Assembly (NCBI GenBank): GCA_034928145.1
Contig: JAYFPE010000010.1
Span: 68,171 to 132,170, forward strand
Source: Pelethousia sp034928145
GTDB lineage: Bacteria > Bacillota > Clostridia > Christensenellales > CAG-138
DNA length: 64,000 bases
Direction: 5' to 3'
The notes below the pieces were generated by a model that had not been told where the DNA came from, did not search any database, and saw only the letters and a program-made list of their open reading frames with translations. Both the position numbers and the translations under genes were made by a program. Shown in pieces: positions 8,925 to 17,569 of the stretch. How positions within the stretch are numbered: the stretch's first letter is position 1; each line of letters begins with the position of its first letter.

Positions 8925-10178
8925 CTATCCTTTCCAGTTCGCAAGAAGATAGGCTTCCGCCTGGGCGCACCATAAGCCCCGGTGCGCCTTGGTGATGGCG
9001 TGCAGCTCGCCAAAGCGCGCGTCCTTCTCAGCCAGGCTTGAAAAATCCTCGATCGCCGTGAGCGGCATGGCAATGTGGTTGTAGATGAGCTTTTTGCCGC
9101 CGGGTATCTTCGGCAGGTTGAGGATGGCGTTCGCTGCGCTGTTTAGCCCGCCGATGTGGGTCACCATAACGGCGGGTTCCGTGGCCCCGGCTTCGGAAAG
9201 GCGCAGGGCCTCCTTAAGATCGTCCGTATTGCCGCCTGTGGTGCCCATGATATGGGTGGAATTATAATGCGCGTCATAAAGGTTGATGCTGGCGCTGAAG
9301 GCGGGATCCATGGGCCCGGCGAAGATGTTCATGCATCCGTCCCGGCCTAAAATAGCGTTGCCCAGCTCCGCCACGGCGGTCACGGGCGCAAAGACGAACA
9401 CATCGTCGAAGCCGCCGCCTGCAAGCGCCCTCAAATGCACGGCCGGATCCGCCAGATCGGCGGTATTGACGAAGCGTACGTCCACGCCACTTTTTGCGGC
9501 CTTTTCGCGGAAGATCTCTTCCGCCCGGGCGAGGCGGGATTGGTCGATGTCGGCAATGACCAACAGACCCGGTCGCCTATCGCAACTGATGGCGTAATCC
9601 AGCGCGCCCAAGCCCATGGGTCCGGCGCCGGCCACAATGGCCGCCTTACCGCCCGGCACGATGCCCATCTCATGGTGGTAATCGCCCATGCGGGTGTGGT
9701 AAGCCGCGTGGAACGCGCCGATGTTGCAGCTCATCGGCTCGGCCAGGGAGGCCTCGAAATAAGCCTCGCCGCCGTATTCGAGGAAGCAGCCCAACTCCAT
9801 CACCTCGGGCGGGATGATGCAATAGGTGGCGTTGCCGCCGAAATAGGGATAGGAATACCCGGGCGACCACATCGTGCCCTTGTAATTAAGCGCGGGCTGC
9901 AGGGTGAACTTGCCGCCTTCGCGGAATTTGCCCTTGTGCTTGGCCCCTACGGCCACGATATTGCCCGCCATTTCATGGCCCATGATGGTGGGGTTGTTTT
10001 CTAAATCCTTGGGTACGCGCTTGTGCTCCTGGCCCAGCATGGCGCATTTGTAGGTAGACATGCAGACGCTGTCCGAAATCACCTCAACCAGAATTTCATC
10101 GTCTTTCATCTCCGGCAGCTCGAATGTTTCCAGGCGCAAGTCGCCCGCGCCATAGAGCCGCACCGCGGTCGTTTTCAT
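8925..10178 (-). CDS. Zinc-type sugar-phosphate dehydrogenase (L-sorbose-1-phosphate reductase / YggP type)
   Basis: A 417-residue medium-chain dehydrogenase. The N-terminal half resembles SorE and E. coli YggP (TTAVRLYGAGDLRLETFELP). Candidate catalytic zinc ligands are Cys39 and His68-Glu69 (GHE). The four-cysteine structural zinc loop of alcohol dehydrogenases is not visible. The nucleotide-binding Rossmann motif is GAGPMGLGALDYA. The ATG at 10178 follows GGGAGGG. It probably interconverts the hexitol/ketose phosphate made by the PTS. The same neighbours (CmtA/CmtB-type PTS, kinase, MtlR-like regulator) surround yggP in E. coli; the exact substrate is open. Confidence 0.82.
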   Translation of the reverse strand: MKTTAVRLYGAGDLRLETFELPEMKDDEILVEVISDSVCMSTYKCAMLGQEHKRVPKDLENNPTIMGHEMAGNIVAVGAKHKGKFREGGKFTLQPALNYKGTMWSPGYSYPYFGGNATYCIIPPEVMELGCFLEYGGEAYFEASLAEPMSCNIGAFHAAYHTRMGDYHHEMGIVPGGKAAIVAGAGPMGLGALDYAISCDRRPGLLVIADIDQSRLARAEEIFREKAAKSGVDVRFVNTADLADPAVHLRALAGGGFDDVFVFAPVTAVAELGNAILGRDGCMNIFAGPMDPAFSASINLYDAHYNSTHIMGTTGGNTDDLKEALRLSEAGATEPAVMVTHIGGLNSAANAILNLPKIPGGKKLIYNHIAMPLTAIEDFSSLAEKDARFGELHAITKAHRGLWCAQAEAYLLANWKG

Positions 10179-10196
10179 CAAAACATCCCTCCCATC

Positions 10197-11126
10197 TTAT
10201 AGCCGCGTGATTTTCACGCCCGATACATAAGCCTCCGCCTGCGCGCGGGTAGGGGGGCTGCTGCCCGGGCGGGTGACCTTGGCCGCGGCCGCAGCCATAG
10301 CAAATCGCACGGCCTCTTCCTTGCCCAGGCCCCGCTCCTTGGATAAGAGCAGGCCGGCGATAAGGGTATCCCCGGCGCCCACCGTGCTCACGGCCTCTAC
10401 CTTAGGGGCTTCGGCAAAGAGCATGCCCGCTTCATCCGCAAAGATCGCTCCCTTTGCGCCCATGGAAACCGCCACCATGGCGATGCCGCCATCAACCAGG
10501 CGGCCGGCCGCGGCGGCCAGGGTCTCCAGCCGTGTATCGGCCAGGCCGCAAAGCTCGGCCATCTCCTGCGCGTTGGGTTTGATGAGGAAGGGCTTGCTTT
10601 TGGCCATGGCCTTAAGCAGAGCCCCATCCATATCGGCGGCCACCCGCACGCCCCGGGCTGCCAGGGCTACTGCCCAGCGGGCCGGCAGATCCGCCGCCAC
10701 GCCCTCTGGCGCGCTGCCTGCAAACAGCAGCGTATCGCCACTCTGCACCCGGGCGGATATCCGCCCGAACAGTTCGTCGAGCGCGGCAGGGGGGACGGGG
10801 GAGCCCGGCTCGTTAATATCCGTATAGGTATGGTGCAGGGGGTCGAACACCTTGAGGTTGGTGCGCGTTTGCCCGGGCACGGATACGAAATCACATAGAA
10901 CGCCCATTTCCGCCAGCGCAGCGAGAAGCGTTTCGCCGGAGCCGCCGCCAGCAAACCCCATGGCGATGGATTCGCAGCCAAAGCTCTTAAGCGCCTTGCT
11001 CACATTTACGCCCTTGCCGCCCGCGTCTATGCGCATATGGGAAACGCGGTTGACCGCATCCAGCGTAAAGCCGCTTATCGTTACGGATTTATCCAGCGCG
11101 GGGTTGAGCGTTACGGTAAAGATCAA
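10197..11126 (-). CDS. PfkB-family kinase, 1-phosphofructokinase/tagatose-6-phosphate kinase type
   Basis: A 309-residue sugar-phosphate kinase. It starts TVTLNPALDKSV, has the GGKGVNVSKAL motif near residue 38 and the catalytic VGAGDTLIAG segment near residue 250, all typical of FruK/LacC. It would convert a hexose monophosphate to a bisphosphate for aldolase cleavage. The start is a TTG at 11126 that overlaps the stop of the IIA gene, with GGAGG 9 bases upstream. Confidence 0.88.
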   Translation of the reverse strand: MIFTVTLNPALDKSVTISGFTLDAVNRVSHMRIDAGGKGVNVSKALKSFGCESIAMGFAGGGSGETLLAALAEMGVLCDFVSVPGQTRTNLKVFDPLHHTYTDINEPGSPVPPAALDELFGRISARVQSGDTLLFAGSAPEGVAADLPARWAVALAARGVRVAADMDGALLKAMAKSKPFLIKPNAQEMAELCGLADTRLETLAAAAGRLVDGGIAMVAVSMGAKGAIFADEAGMLFAEAPKVEAVSTVGAGDTLIAGLLLSKERGLGKEEAVRFAMAAAAAKVTRPGSSPPTRAQAEAYVSGVKITRL

Positions 11127-11599
11127 GTCCGCTCACCTCCGCCGGTCAGCCGGGCATAGATGAAGGCCGGATCCGTGGCGTGGCGAAGCTGGTCAAAGGA
11201 TTCCTCATCCAGCATCATATTGGCCAGGGCTTGCAGGATGGGCAGATGCTCATCCTCCTTGCCGGCGATGCCCACCACGAGATACGCAAGCTCATCCCCA
11301 AAGGGCACGCCTGCGGGGAATTGCAGCACGCAAAGCCCGGTGCTGTGAATCAGGGACTTGGCCTCGCCTACGCCATGGGGGATGGCCACGCCCTCGCCGA
11401 TGTAGGTGGTCACCACGTTTTCGCGCTCGATCATGGCCTCTATATAACCCGCATCCACGCAGCCGCGCTCTGTTAACAGTTCGCCTGCCATGCGGATGGC
11501 TTCGTATTTATCCGCCGCGCGAAGGCCCGTGCGAACGTCCTGTGGGCGCAGGGCTGCGAGGCGGGAAGGTTTCTGTGGCACGGTTGCCAGCTTTTCCAT
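11123..11599 (-). CDS. PTS IIA protein, mannitol/fructose class
   Basis: A 158-residue cytoplasmic phosphocarrier that passes phosphate from HPr to the IIB domain of the neighbouring IICB. The active-site histidine lies in GEGVAIPHGVGE near residue 90, in the PTS EIIA type-2 fold. AAGGAGAACTTT precedes the ATG. It resembles MtlF/CmtB. Its separate gene explains why the IICB protein lacks a IIA domain. Confidence 0.92.
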   Translation of the reverse strand: MEKLATVPQKPSRLAALRPQDVRTGLRAADKYEAIRMAGELLTERGCVDAGYIEAMIERENVVTTYIGEGVAIPHGVGEAKSLIHSTGLCVLQFPAGVPFGDELAYLVVGIAGKEDEHLPILQALANMMLDEESFDQLRHATDPAFIYARLTGGGERT

Positions 11600-11609
11600 A
11601 AAGTTCTCC

Positions 11610-13658
11610 TTATTGATTGATTATTTCACAATAATATGTGTTCAATATTCTCTCCACCGCATGATGGCAGGATTGCGCATCACCGCGGCAGAGTGTCTTG
11701 ATGAAGGCGGGTTCCTCAACCAGGGCGCGGGAGATGGCGCCCAACGTTTCCAGGGTTTGCTTTTGCGCTTCCCTTTGCGCCAGCATGACCAGCGCCAGCT
11801 TGGGCAGGCCCGCGGGCTGATCCTCTTTGGCGCGGATAATGCCCAGCCAGGCCTGGGATACGCCCTCGGTGCGGCAATGCAGCAGCATGGTCTCCCCATC
11901 CGGGGTGATGGTGCTGCCCAGCTTCTCACGCTCGCAGAGATCCGCCCGCACGGCGGCCGTCTGCTCAGGCGTGCCCGCCGTATGCCGCGCGATGCGGGCG
12001 ATGAGGCCGGGCATATCCGCCAGATCGCCATCCTCCCATAAAAACAGGCCGGAGAGGATTTGCAAAATGGTATCGATCGCCGTGCGCGTGCGGGCCAGGG
12101 TGGTTACCAAGTCGCTGAGCTGTACGCCCGCGCTCGTTTTGGGCGGCTCGCTTTTGCAGGCCTTGAGCAATTGCCACACGGCGTCCTTTTCCGGGTCCGT
12201 GAGGAAGGGGGAGACCTGTACGCTGGGCAGGTCGACCTGCGGCAGCTGCACGGTGGAAATGATCATCTCGATGCTATCACGCTCAAGCTGGGCGGAATCC
12301 AGCTTGGCTGTGGAAACGACGTCTTTAACTTCGATATCGGAAAATTCGCGTTTGATGCGCAGGGCCAAAAGCTGCGCCGTAACCATGCCGCTGGGGCAGC
12401 AGATGATGGCCCGGCAGCGCCGGGAGGAATAGCTGCGGCTGTCTTCCAGGGCTACGCCCAGGTGCACGGCCAGGTAGCCGATCTCGGAATCCGGCACCTC
12501 GGTGTGCAGCTCGTCTACCAGCTCCTTCGCGCATTCCTGCGCCAAGTCGTAGAGCTCGCCGTAATGGGCCTTCACATCCTCCAAGATGGGGTTGCGGATA
12601 TCCAGCCCCATAGAGAGGCGGGCGATGGTGGGCACAAGGTGGCGCTGCAGCGCCTCGGTAAAGCCCGCGGCCGGGTCGATCATCACGCCGGTGCGCGCCT
12701 GCGCGCGCAGGATCATGCGCTCTGCGATACGCGCGGCCTGGCGCTCGGATTCCCGGTCGGAAATGCCGCTCAGGCCCTGGGAGCTTTGCAGCACGGAGGA
12801 AAGGTAAAAGCGCTCGCCATTGGGGATGCGTATGGAAAAATGCGCTTCCAGCGCGCAGATCAGGATATTGGCCAGGCTGCCTGCCGCCGCATAGGTGCAA
12901 ACGCCGTCCTGCTCCTCGATACCCGCGCCCTGGGATACCCTAAGCAACAGCAGGTATAGATGCAGGGCCAGGGCCTTGCGGCCGCGGTCGTTTTGGATCA
13001 TGCCCGCAAGCTCGGGGATGCTGTCCAGCAAGCGCTCGATCTGGCCCAAGAAGGCGGGCGGGAAGAGCTTGCGCGAATCGAAGGCGTCCTGTATGCCGTT
13101 AAGAGCCGGGGCCATGTTATCCAATTTATGTTTATGGCTTTCGGCCTGCTCATAATAGAGCCGCACCAACGCCCGCCTGCGCAACCATTCGTCCGCTTCC
13201 ACGTAGATGCCTACGCCGGGCTTACGCACCAGGGGGACGCCGTTTTCAGCCAGCCATTTTTCGCAATGATTAAGATCGGAACCAACGGTGGTATCCGTAA
13301 TGCCAAGGTTTCGGGTAAAGGAATAAATTTTTTGGGGCTGGGCTTCCATCAGCAGCCGCATAAGAATGGCGGCGACTCGCTCTTCCTGCGAGAATACGGG
13401 CCGCAGCTTTTCCGGACCGCCCATTTTTTTAAGCAGATTCATGCGCTGCTCCCTGCCGCCGCAAAAGCGCACGCCGCTGCCGCTTTTCACTTCGATCAGG
13501 CGCCCATCCTCGCCAAGGCAGGCGGTGAGCGCTTCCAGCTCGCGCTGGATGGTGCGCTTGCTAAGGCCGAGGCGCTCCGCGAGGGAGGCCATGGTTTTAT
13601 AGCCATCGCCTTCCAGCGCCAGGTTTAGCAATTCATATTGGCGGGTCGTAAGCGTCAA
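11610..13658 (-). CDS. MtlR-type transcriptional activator with PRD, IIB-like and IIA-like domains
   Basis: A regulator of about 682 residues. In order: N-terminal helix-turn-helix regions (LAERLGLSKRTIQREL), two PTS-regulation domains (the second with YLAVHLGVAL), a IIB(Gat)-like domain with a cysteine in ICCPSGMVTAQ near residue 415, and a C-terminal IIA(Mtl)-like domain with LLHCRTEGV near residue 610. PTS proteins phosphorylate such activators to report sugar supply. The TTG at 13658 is preferred, with GGGGGGAGG 8 bases upstream; a GTG at 13667 sits too close to that site. Confidence 0.88.
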   Translation of the reverse strand: MTLTTRQYELLNLALEGDGYKTMASLAERLGLSKRTIQRELEALTACLGEDGRLIEVKSGSGVRFCGGREQRMNLLKKMGGPEKLRPVFSQEERVAAILMRLLMEAQPQKIYSFTRNLGITDTTVGSDLNHCEKWLAENGVPLVRKPGVGIYVEADEWLRRRALVRLYYEQAESHKHKLDNMAPALNGIQDAFDSRKLFPPAFLGQIERLLDSIPELAGMIQNDRGRKALALHLYLLLLRVSQGAGIEEQDGVCTYAAAGSLANILICALEAHFSIRIPNGERFYLSSVLQSSQGLSGISDRESERQAARIAERMILRAQARTGVMIDPAAGFTEALQRHLVPTIARLSMGLDIRNPILEDVKAHYGELYDLAQECAKELVDELHTEVPDSEIGYLAVHLGVALEDSRSYSSRRCRAIICCPSGMVTAQLLALRIKREFSDIEVKDVVSTAKLDSAQLERDSIEMIISTVQLPQVDLPSVQVSPFLTDPEKDAVWQLLKACKSEPPKTSAGVQLSDLVTTLARTRTAIDTILQILSGLFLWEDGDLADMPGLIARIARHTAGTPEQTAAVRADLCEREKLGSTITPDGETMLLHCRTEGVSQAWLGIIRAKEDQPAGLPKLALVMLAQREAQKQTLETLGAISRALVEEPAFIKTLCRGDAQSCHHAVERILNTYYCEIINQ

Positions 13659-13683
13659 GACTTGCACCTCCCCCCGCCGCCAG

Positions 13684-13717
13684 CCGGAGGAAGGGCGGCT
13701 TGCGGCCCTTCCTCCGG
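13684..13717 (-). promoter_or_regulatory. 13-bp intercistronic hairpin between transporter and regulator genes
   Basis: CCGGAGGAAGGGC (13684-13696) pairs perfectly with 13705-13717 around an 8-base loop. No U-run follows on the minus strand. It probably protects or partly terminates the mtlA-type message so that the regulator downstream is made in smaller amounts. Confidence 0.8.
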
Positions 13718-13740
13718 GAGACGGTTATTGGGAATTAACG

Positions 13741-15120
13741 CTATTGGGTGAGTTCCGTGATGAACGAATCATATTCGGAAGCGTTCATAAAGCTGTTGAT
13801 GGGAAAGATCTTCGCAGCCGGTACCTTGGCGCGCACACGGTCCACCAGCGAGTTCTGAGTCAGCACATACTGCGCGTCCGTGGGGATCTCCTCGATGGAG
13901 CTGTGCTGCACCTTGGCGTCAAAGCCCAGCGAATTGAGGCGCTTGCGCAGCGTGGTCGCGCCCATGGCGCTCGAGCCCATGCCGGCGTCGCAGGCAAAGA
14001 CGATTTTGGCGCTCAGAGCCTGAACCTGGCCTTTGCTCTCCAGCTTTCTAGACTTGACATCCTGCTGGGCAGCCAGCAGGGCGTCCTCATCCGTTTCCCT
14101 GCGGGCGGAGAGTTTTACGAAAACGGAGGCTACTAGGAAGGAGATGGCGCAGGAGGTGAGCACGCCCAACAATACGATCAGGGTGTCGCCCTTGGGCGCC
14201 ATGGCCAGCAGGGCAAAGATGCTGCCCGGGGAGGGCGTGGCCACAAGGCCCGCGCCGGTGATAACATAGGTAAGCACGCCGGTCGCGCCGCCGGCGATCA
14301 CGGCCAGCAGCAGCGCGGGATTCATTAGTACGAAGGGGAAGTAGATCTCATGGATGCCGCCCAGGAAATGGATGACGGCCGCGCCGGGCGCGGTGCTCTT
14401 GGCCTGGCCCTTGCCAAAGAGCCAATAGGCCAGGATAATGCCCATGCCGGGGCCGGGGTTGGTCTCGATGAGGAACATGATGGATTTACCCAGCGCGGCG
14501 GCCTGTTCCATGCCGATGGGGCCCATGATACCATGATTGATGGCGTTGTTCAAGAAAAGGATCTTGGCGGGCTCCACGAAGATGGAGATTAGGGGCAGAA
14601 GGCCCGCGTTGTAGATGAGGTTTGCGCCGCCGGTGAGGATGGCGGTGATGGCCGCGACAAAGGGCCCTACGAGATAGTAGCCGATGATGGCCAGGATGGT
14701 GCCGATGATGCCGAGCGAGAAGTTGTCGACCAGCATTTCAAAGCCGGCCTTGACCTTGCCTTCGATGGCGGCGTCGAACTTTTTAAGGATCCAGCCGGAA
14801 AGCGGCGCATACATCATGATGCCGAGGAACATAGGGATGTCTGAGCCTACGATGAGGCCGATGGCGGCCACGCAGGCGATAACCGCGCCGCGCTGGCCGT
14901 GGATGTTTTTGCCCGCGGTATAGGCTACCAGCAAGGGCAGCAGGTTAGAGAGCATCGGGCCTACCAGCGTGGCCAGTTTTTCGTTGGGCAGCCAGCCGGT
15001 TCCAATGAACAAGGCCGTGATCAGGCCCCAAGCCACGAACGCGCCAATGTTCGGCATAACCATTGCGCTAAGGCTGCGGCCTACCCTCTGTACAGTTGCT
15101 TTTAAGTTACTGTTTGACAA
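13741..15120 (-). CDS. mtlA: PTS IICB permease, mannitol type
   Basis: A 459-residue membrane transporter and phosphotransferase. The N-terminal two thirds is the IIC membrane domain (start VGRSLSAMVMPNIGAFVAWG, conserved GGIHEIYFPFVLMNP). The C-terminal part is IIB with the phospho-cysteine in CDAGMGSSAMGATTLRKRL near residue 377. There is no fused IIA; that is a separate gene downstream. The start is a TTG at 15120 with AGGGGG 8 bases upstream. It is the first gene of the operon. Mannitol is the family default; other hexitols are possible given the YggP-type dehydrogenase. Confidence 0.92.
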   Translation of the reverse strand: MSNSNLKATVQRVGRSLSAMVMPNIGAFVAWGLITALFIGTGWLPNEKLATLVGPMLSNLLPLLVAYTAGKNIHGQRGAVIACVAAIGLIVGSDIPMFLGIMMYAPLSGWILKKFDAAIEGKVKAGFEMLVDNFSLGIIGTILAIIGYYLVGPFVAAITAILTGGANLIYNAGLLPLISIFVEPAKILFLNNAINHGIMGPIGMEQAAALGKSIMFLIETNPGPGMGIILAYWLFGKGQAKSTAPGAAVIHFLGGIHEIYFPFVLMNPALLLAVIAGGATGVLTYVITGAGLVATPSPGSIFALLAMAPKGDTLIVLLGVLTSCAISFLVASVFVKLSARRETDEDALLAAQQDVKSRKLESKGQVQALSAKIVFACDAGMGSSAMGATTLRKRLNSLGFDAKVQHSSIEEIPTDAQYVLTQNSLVDRVRAKVPAAKIFPINSFMNASEYDSFITELTQ

Positions 15121-15196
15121 TGTGATTACCCCCTTTTTATTTGTTTCGACTGGGTATAAGAAGTGTTAAACAGATCCCGGGGTCTTGGTTGCTTAT

Positions 15197-15226
15197 ATTA
15201 TAGGTGGTGCCGGAAAGCAATTGCAA
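15197..15226 (-). promoter_or_regulatory. Putative promoter of the mannitol-type PTS operon
   Basis: On the minus strand the -35 is TTGCAA (15221-15226), the spacer 18 bp, and the -10 TATAAT (15197-15202). The weak -35 fits a promoter that needs the MtlR-type activator. Confidence 0.65.
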
Positions 15227-15424
15227 TCTTAAGAAGATGCGTCTTGGCCGCTGCCAAACGTGACAAATCCTGGATAATACGTTTATGTCCACATCCGTTT
15301 TGACAGGTTTTTGCCAGCGGGGGGAAGGCTCAAATACGAAACGCGTGAGAGAACGATCAGAAAAATAGCTTACGGAGTGCCCTAATTTACGTTGTGCGCT
15401 TCTATGCGCGCCTACTATTGGGTA

Positions 15425-15451
15425 GAAAAAAAGCCGGACAGACGCCGGCTT
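15425..15451 (-). terminator. Rho-independent terminator of the hydantoinase operon
   Basis: AAGCCGG (15431-15437) pairs with CCGGCTT (15445-15451), and on the minus strand a T-run follows (15426-15432). It lies 136 bp past the hydantoinase stop codon. Confidence 0.85.
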
Positions 15452-15586
15452 GATCCTGTTGATGCTTTGACGGTAGGTAGAATGCTCTTCCAACTTTATG
15501 GGGGCCAGATTCGACTAACTTTGCATTTGAACGGGGTTCGCTTTGTATTTTCCTGTGTTGCCTTAACCGGGATTTTGGGAAGCAAT

Positions 15587-16936
15587 TTATGGCCGACGAT
15601 ATCGCGCGCTCTTTGTACGAGGCAGATACCGGCCTATGCCGGGGCACAGCAATTTGCCATTGCGGACGACCTGGCGCCCGCCGATTAGAACATCACGGGC
15701 GGCGCCTTCGACACACAGCCCGGAAAAAATCGAAGCATCGCAGTCATGCGCATGATTGGTATCGGTAATCGTGCTTTTTATAGCGGGATCCCAAATGACG
15801 ACGTCCGCCGCGTATCCTTCCCGGATGACGCCATAGTCCGTAAGGCCGAATAGTGCTGCGGCATTTGCGGAAAGCAGCCCAACCATGCGCTCCGGCGTAA
15901 TACGGTCGGCGAGGACGCCAAAGGTATGCAGCAATTGCGGGCGATGCTGTATGCTGGCGCAGCCGTTTGGCACCAGGGAGAAGTTGTCGGCATATTCCAG
16001 CTTTTGCTCCATGGAAAAGGAACAATGGTCTGTTCCGATCACGTCGATTTCACCGCCTTGCAGCGCTGTCCAGAGAGCGGCTTGATCCTCCGGCTTGCGC
16101 AGGGGGGGGCTTAAGATAAATTTGACGCCATCGGCCTGCGCATATTTGGCATCGTTTAGCAGCAGATATTGCATGCAGGTTTCTACGTAGACCTCCTGGC
16201 CGCGCGCCCGCGCCCGGCGGACTTCCTCTAGGCCCTCCATCGTAGAAAGATGCACGATATACGCGGGCGCTTGCGCCAGTTGCGCAATCCGTAAAAAACG
16301 CGCCACAGCCTCAGCTTCCACGGCTGGCGGCCGGCTCAGAGGGTGACCAGACGCGCCTACAACGCCCCTTTTCAGGACCTCCTGTGTAATGCGGAGCAGC
16401 ACCTCCCAATTTTCACAATGCACGCCCAGCAAATAATCATACCGGCGCAGCGCGCGCAGCGCGCCGTAAATCTCGCCATCGTCAACCTTGAGCCCATTGT
16501 AAACCATATACATTTTGAAGGAAGATATGCCTTTACGCCCAATATGGGGGAGCTCATCTTCCAGGGCATCCGTCCATTCGGTAAGCGCCATGTGGAACCC
16601 ATAATTCGTACTGCTGCCCGCGGCTTTTTTTAGCCAGTCCGCAAGCGCGTCTTCCATCGTGCAGCCGCGCTGCTGATTGGCAAATTCCAATACGGCCGTG
16701 GTGCCGCCCAGCACCGCCGCCTTGGTATCTTGCACAAAAAGGTGGGGCGAGAGTTCCAGGTGGGTATGTGTATCGATAAAACCGGGCATCACATAGCAGC
16801 CTTGGGCATCTAGTACGATATCGGCATCCGGCAATTCGGGGCCGATCCGCGTAATCCGATCGTCCTGAACCAGCAAATCGGTTTTACGCCGACCATCGGC
16901 ATTGATGATGGTGCCATTTTGAATCCGAACAGACAT
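15587..16936 (-). CDS. Dihydropyrimidinase / D-hydantoinase family amidohydrolase
   Basis: A 449-residue zinc hydrolase that opens cyclic amides such as dihydropyrimidines or hydantoins. Visible motifs: metal-binding GFIDTHTHLEL near residue 57, the carboxylated lysine in SSFKMYMVY near residue 145, metal histidines in GVHCEN and YIVHLST, and the aspartate in GTDHCSF near residue 310. It is the last gene of the minus-strand operon with the tartrate/fumarate dehydratase genes. Together with the amidohydrolases of the divergent operon it suggests N-heterocycle breakdown. The ring it opens is not known. Confidence 0.9.
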   Translation of the reverse strand: MSVRIQNGTIINADGRRKTDLLVQDDRITRIGPELPDADIVLDAQGCYVMPGFIDTHTHLELSPHLFVQDTKAAVLGGTTAVLEFANQQRGCTMEDALADWLKKAAGSSTNYGFHMALTEWTDALEDELPHIGRKGISSFKMYMVYNGLKVDDGEIYGALRALRRYDYLLGVHCENWEVLLRITQEVLKRGVVGASGHPLSRPPAVEAEAVARFLRIAQLAQAPAYIVHLSTMEGLEEVRRARARGQEVYVETCMQYLLLNDAKYAQADGVKFILSPPLRKPEDQAALWTALQGGEIDVIGTDHCSFSMEQKLEYADNFSLVPNGCASIQHRPQLLHTFGVLADRITPERMVGLLSANAAALFGLTDYGVIREGYAADVVIWDPAIKSTITDTNHAHDCDASIFSGLCVEGAARDVLIGGRQVVRNGKLLCPGIGRYLPRTKSARYRRP

Positions 16937-16960
16937 GCTTGTTCCTTCCCCATACAGTAG

Positions 16961-17569
16961 CTAACGAATGAAATTCACCTTCTTGCAAAGCGCCTCACAG
17001 GCAGCTTGCTTGCGTTGGTTAAAGAGGACTTTATTCTCCTCAAATAAGTTGTCGCCCCGGCTGTCAACGGATACAATCAGCGGCCCCAGTTCTTTGACTC
17101 TGCACACCCATAGGCTTTCCGGCATGCCGAGATCGGTCCATTCCACCCTTTCGATTTCCTCAACCGCATTGGCGGCCAGAACCGCACACCCCGCAGGGAA
17201 TACGCAATGCAGCGCCTGATGATCCCGACAGCCGGCCGATGTGCCTGCACCCATAGCGCCCTTGCCGACAATCAGCCTCACACCGGTTTCCGCAATAAAT
17301 TGCCGCTCAAACTTTTCCATGCGCATGCTGGTCGTCGGCCCGATGGAAACCATCTCATAGGCGCCGTCCGCACTTTTGCGAACGATCGGCCCGGCATGGA
17401 AAATAGCGCTGTCGCGCACGGAAACGGGCAGGGGTATGCCCTCCTCGATTAACCGGCGATGGCCGACATCGCGGCAGGTAACGATGTGCCCGGTATAGTA
17501 GATCACATCCCCGATCCGGATGGACGCGAGATCCTCTTTGCTGATGGGTTCGGTTAAAGTTTTTTTCAT
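16961..17569 (-). CDS. ttdB: Tartrate/fumarate dehydratase beta subunit
   Basis: A 202-residue subunit of an oxygen-sensitive [4Fe-4S] hydro-lyase (class I fumarase / L(+)-tartrate dehydratase). Recognisable segments are GDVIYYTGHIVTCRD at the start, IGPTTSMRME, and VGKGAMGAGT near residue 105. The length matches E. coli TtdB (201) better than the shorter two-subunit fumarase beta chains. Its ATG overlaps the alpha-subunit stop by 4 bp. It could act on tartrate, fumarate/malate or a related diacid; sequence alone does not decide. Confidence 0.86.
   Translation of the reverse strand: MKKTLTEPISKEDLASIRIGDVIYYTGHIVTCRDVGHRRLIEEGIPLPVSVRDSAIFHAGPIVRKSADGAYEMVSIGPTTSMRMEKFERQFIAETGVRLIVGKGAMGAGTSAGCRDHQALHCVFPAGCAVLAANAVEEIERVEWTDLGMPESLWVCRVKELGPLIVSVDSRGDNLFEENKVLFNQRKQAACEALCKKVNFIR

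Larger units (their letters stand above)
15121..15586. other. 466-bp intergenic region with PTS promoter and a terminator
   Basis: It holds the minus-strand promoter of the PTS operon (15197-15226) and the terminator of the hydantoinase operon (15425-15451). An inverted pair TGACA/TGTC (near 15270 and 15295) upstream of the promoter could be the activator site. Short open frames here have no recognisable protein features and I take them as non-coding. Confidence 0.6.

Noticed and set aside
15137..15493. 118-codon minus-strand frame between the PTS and hydantoinase operons
   Set aside because: It overlaps a promoter and runs through a terminator; no ribosome site and no protein features.
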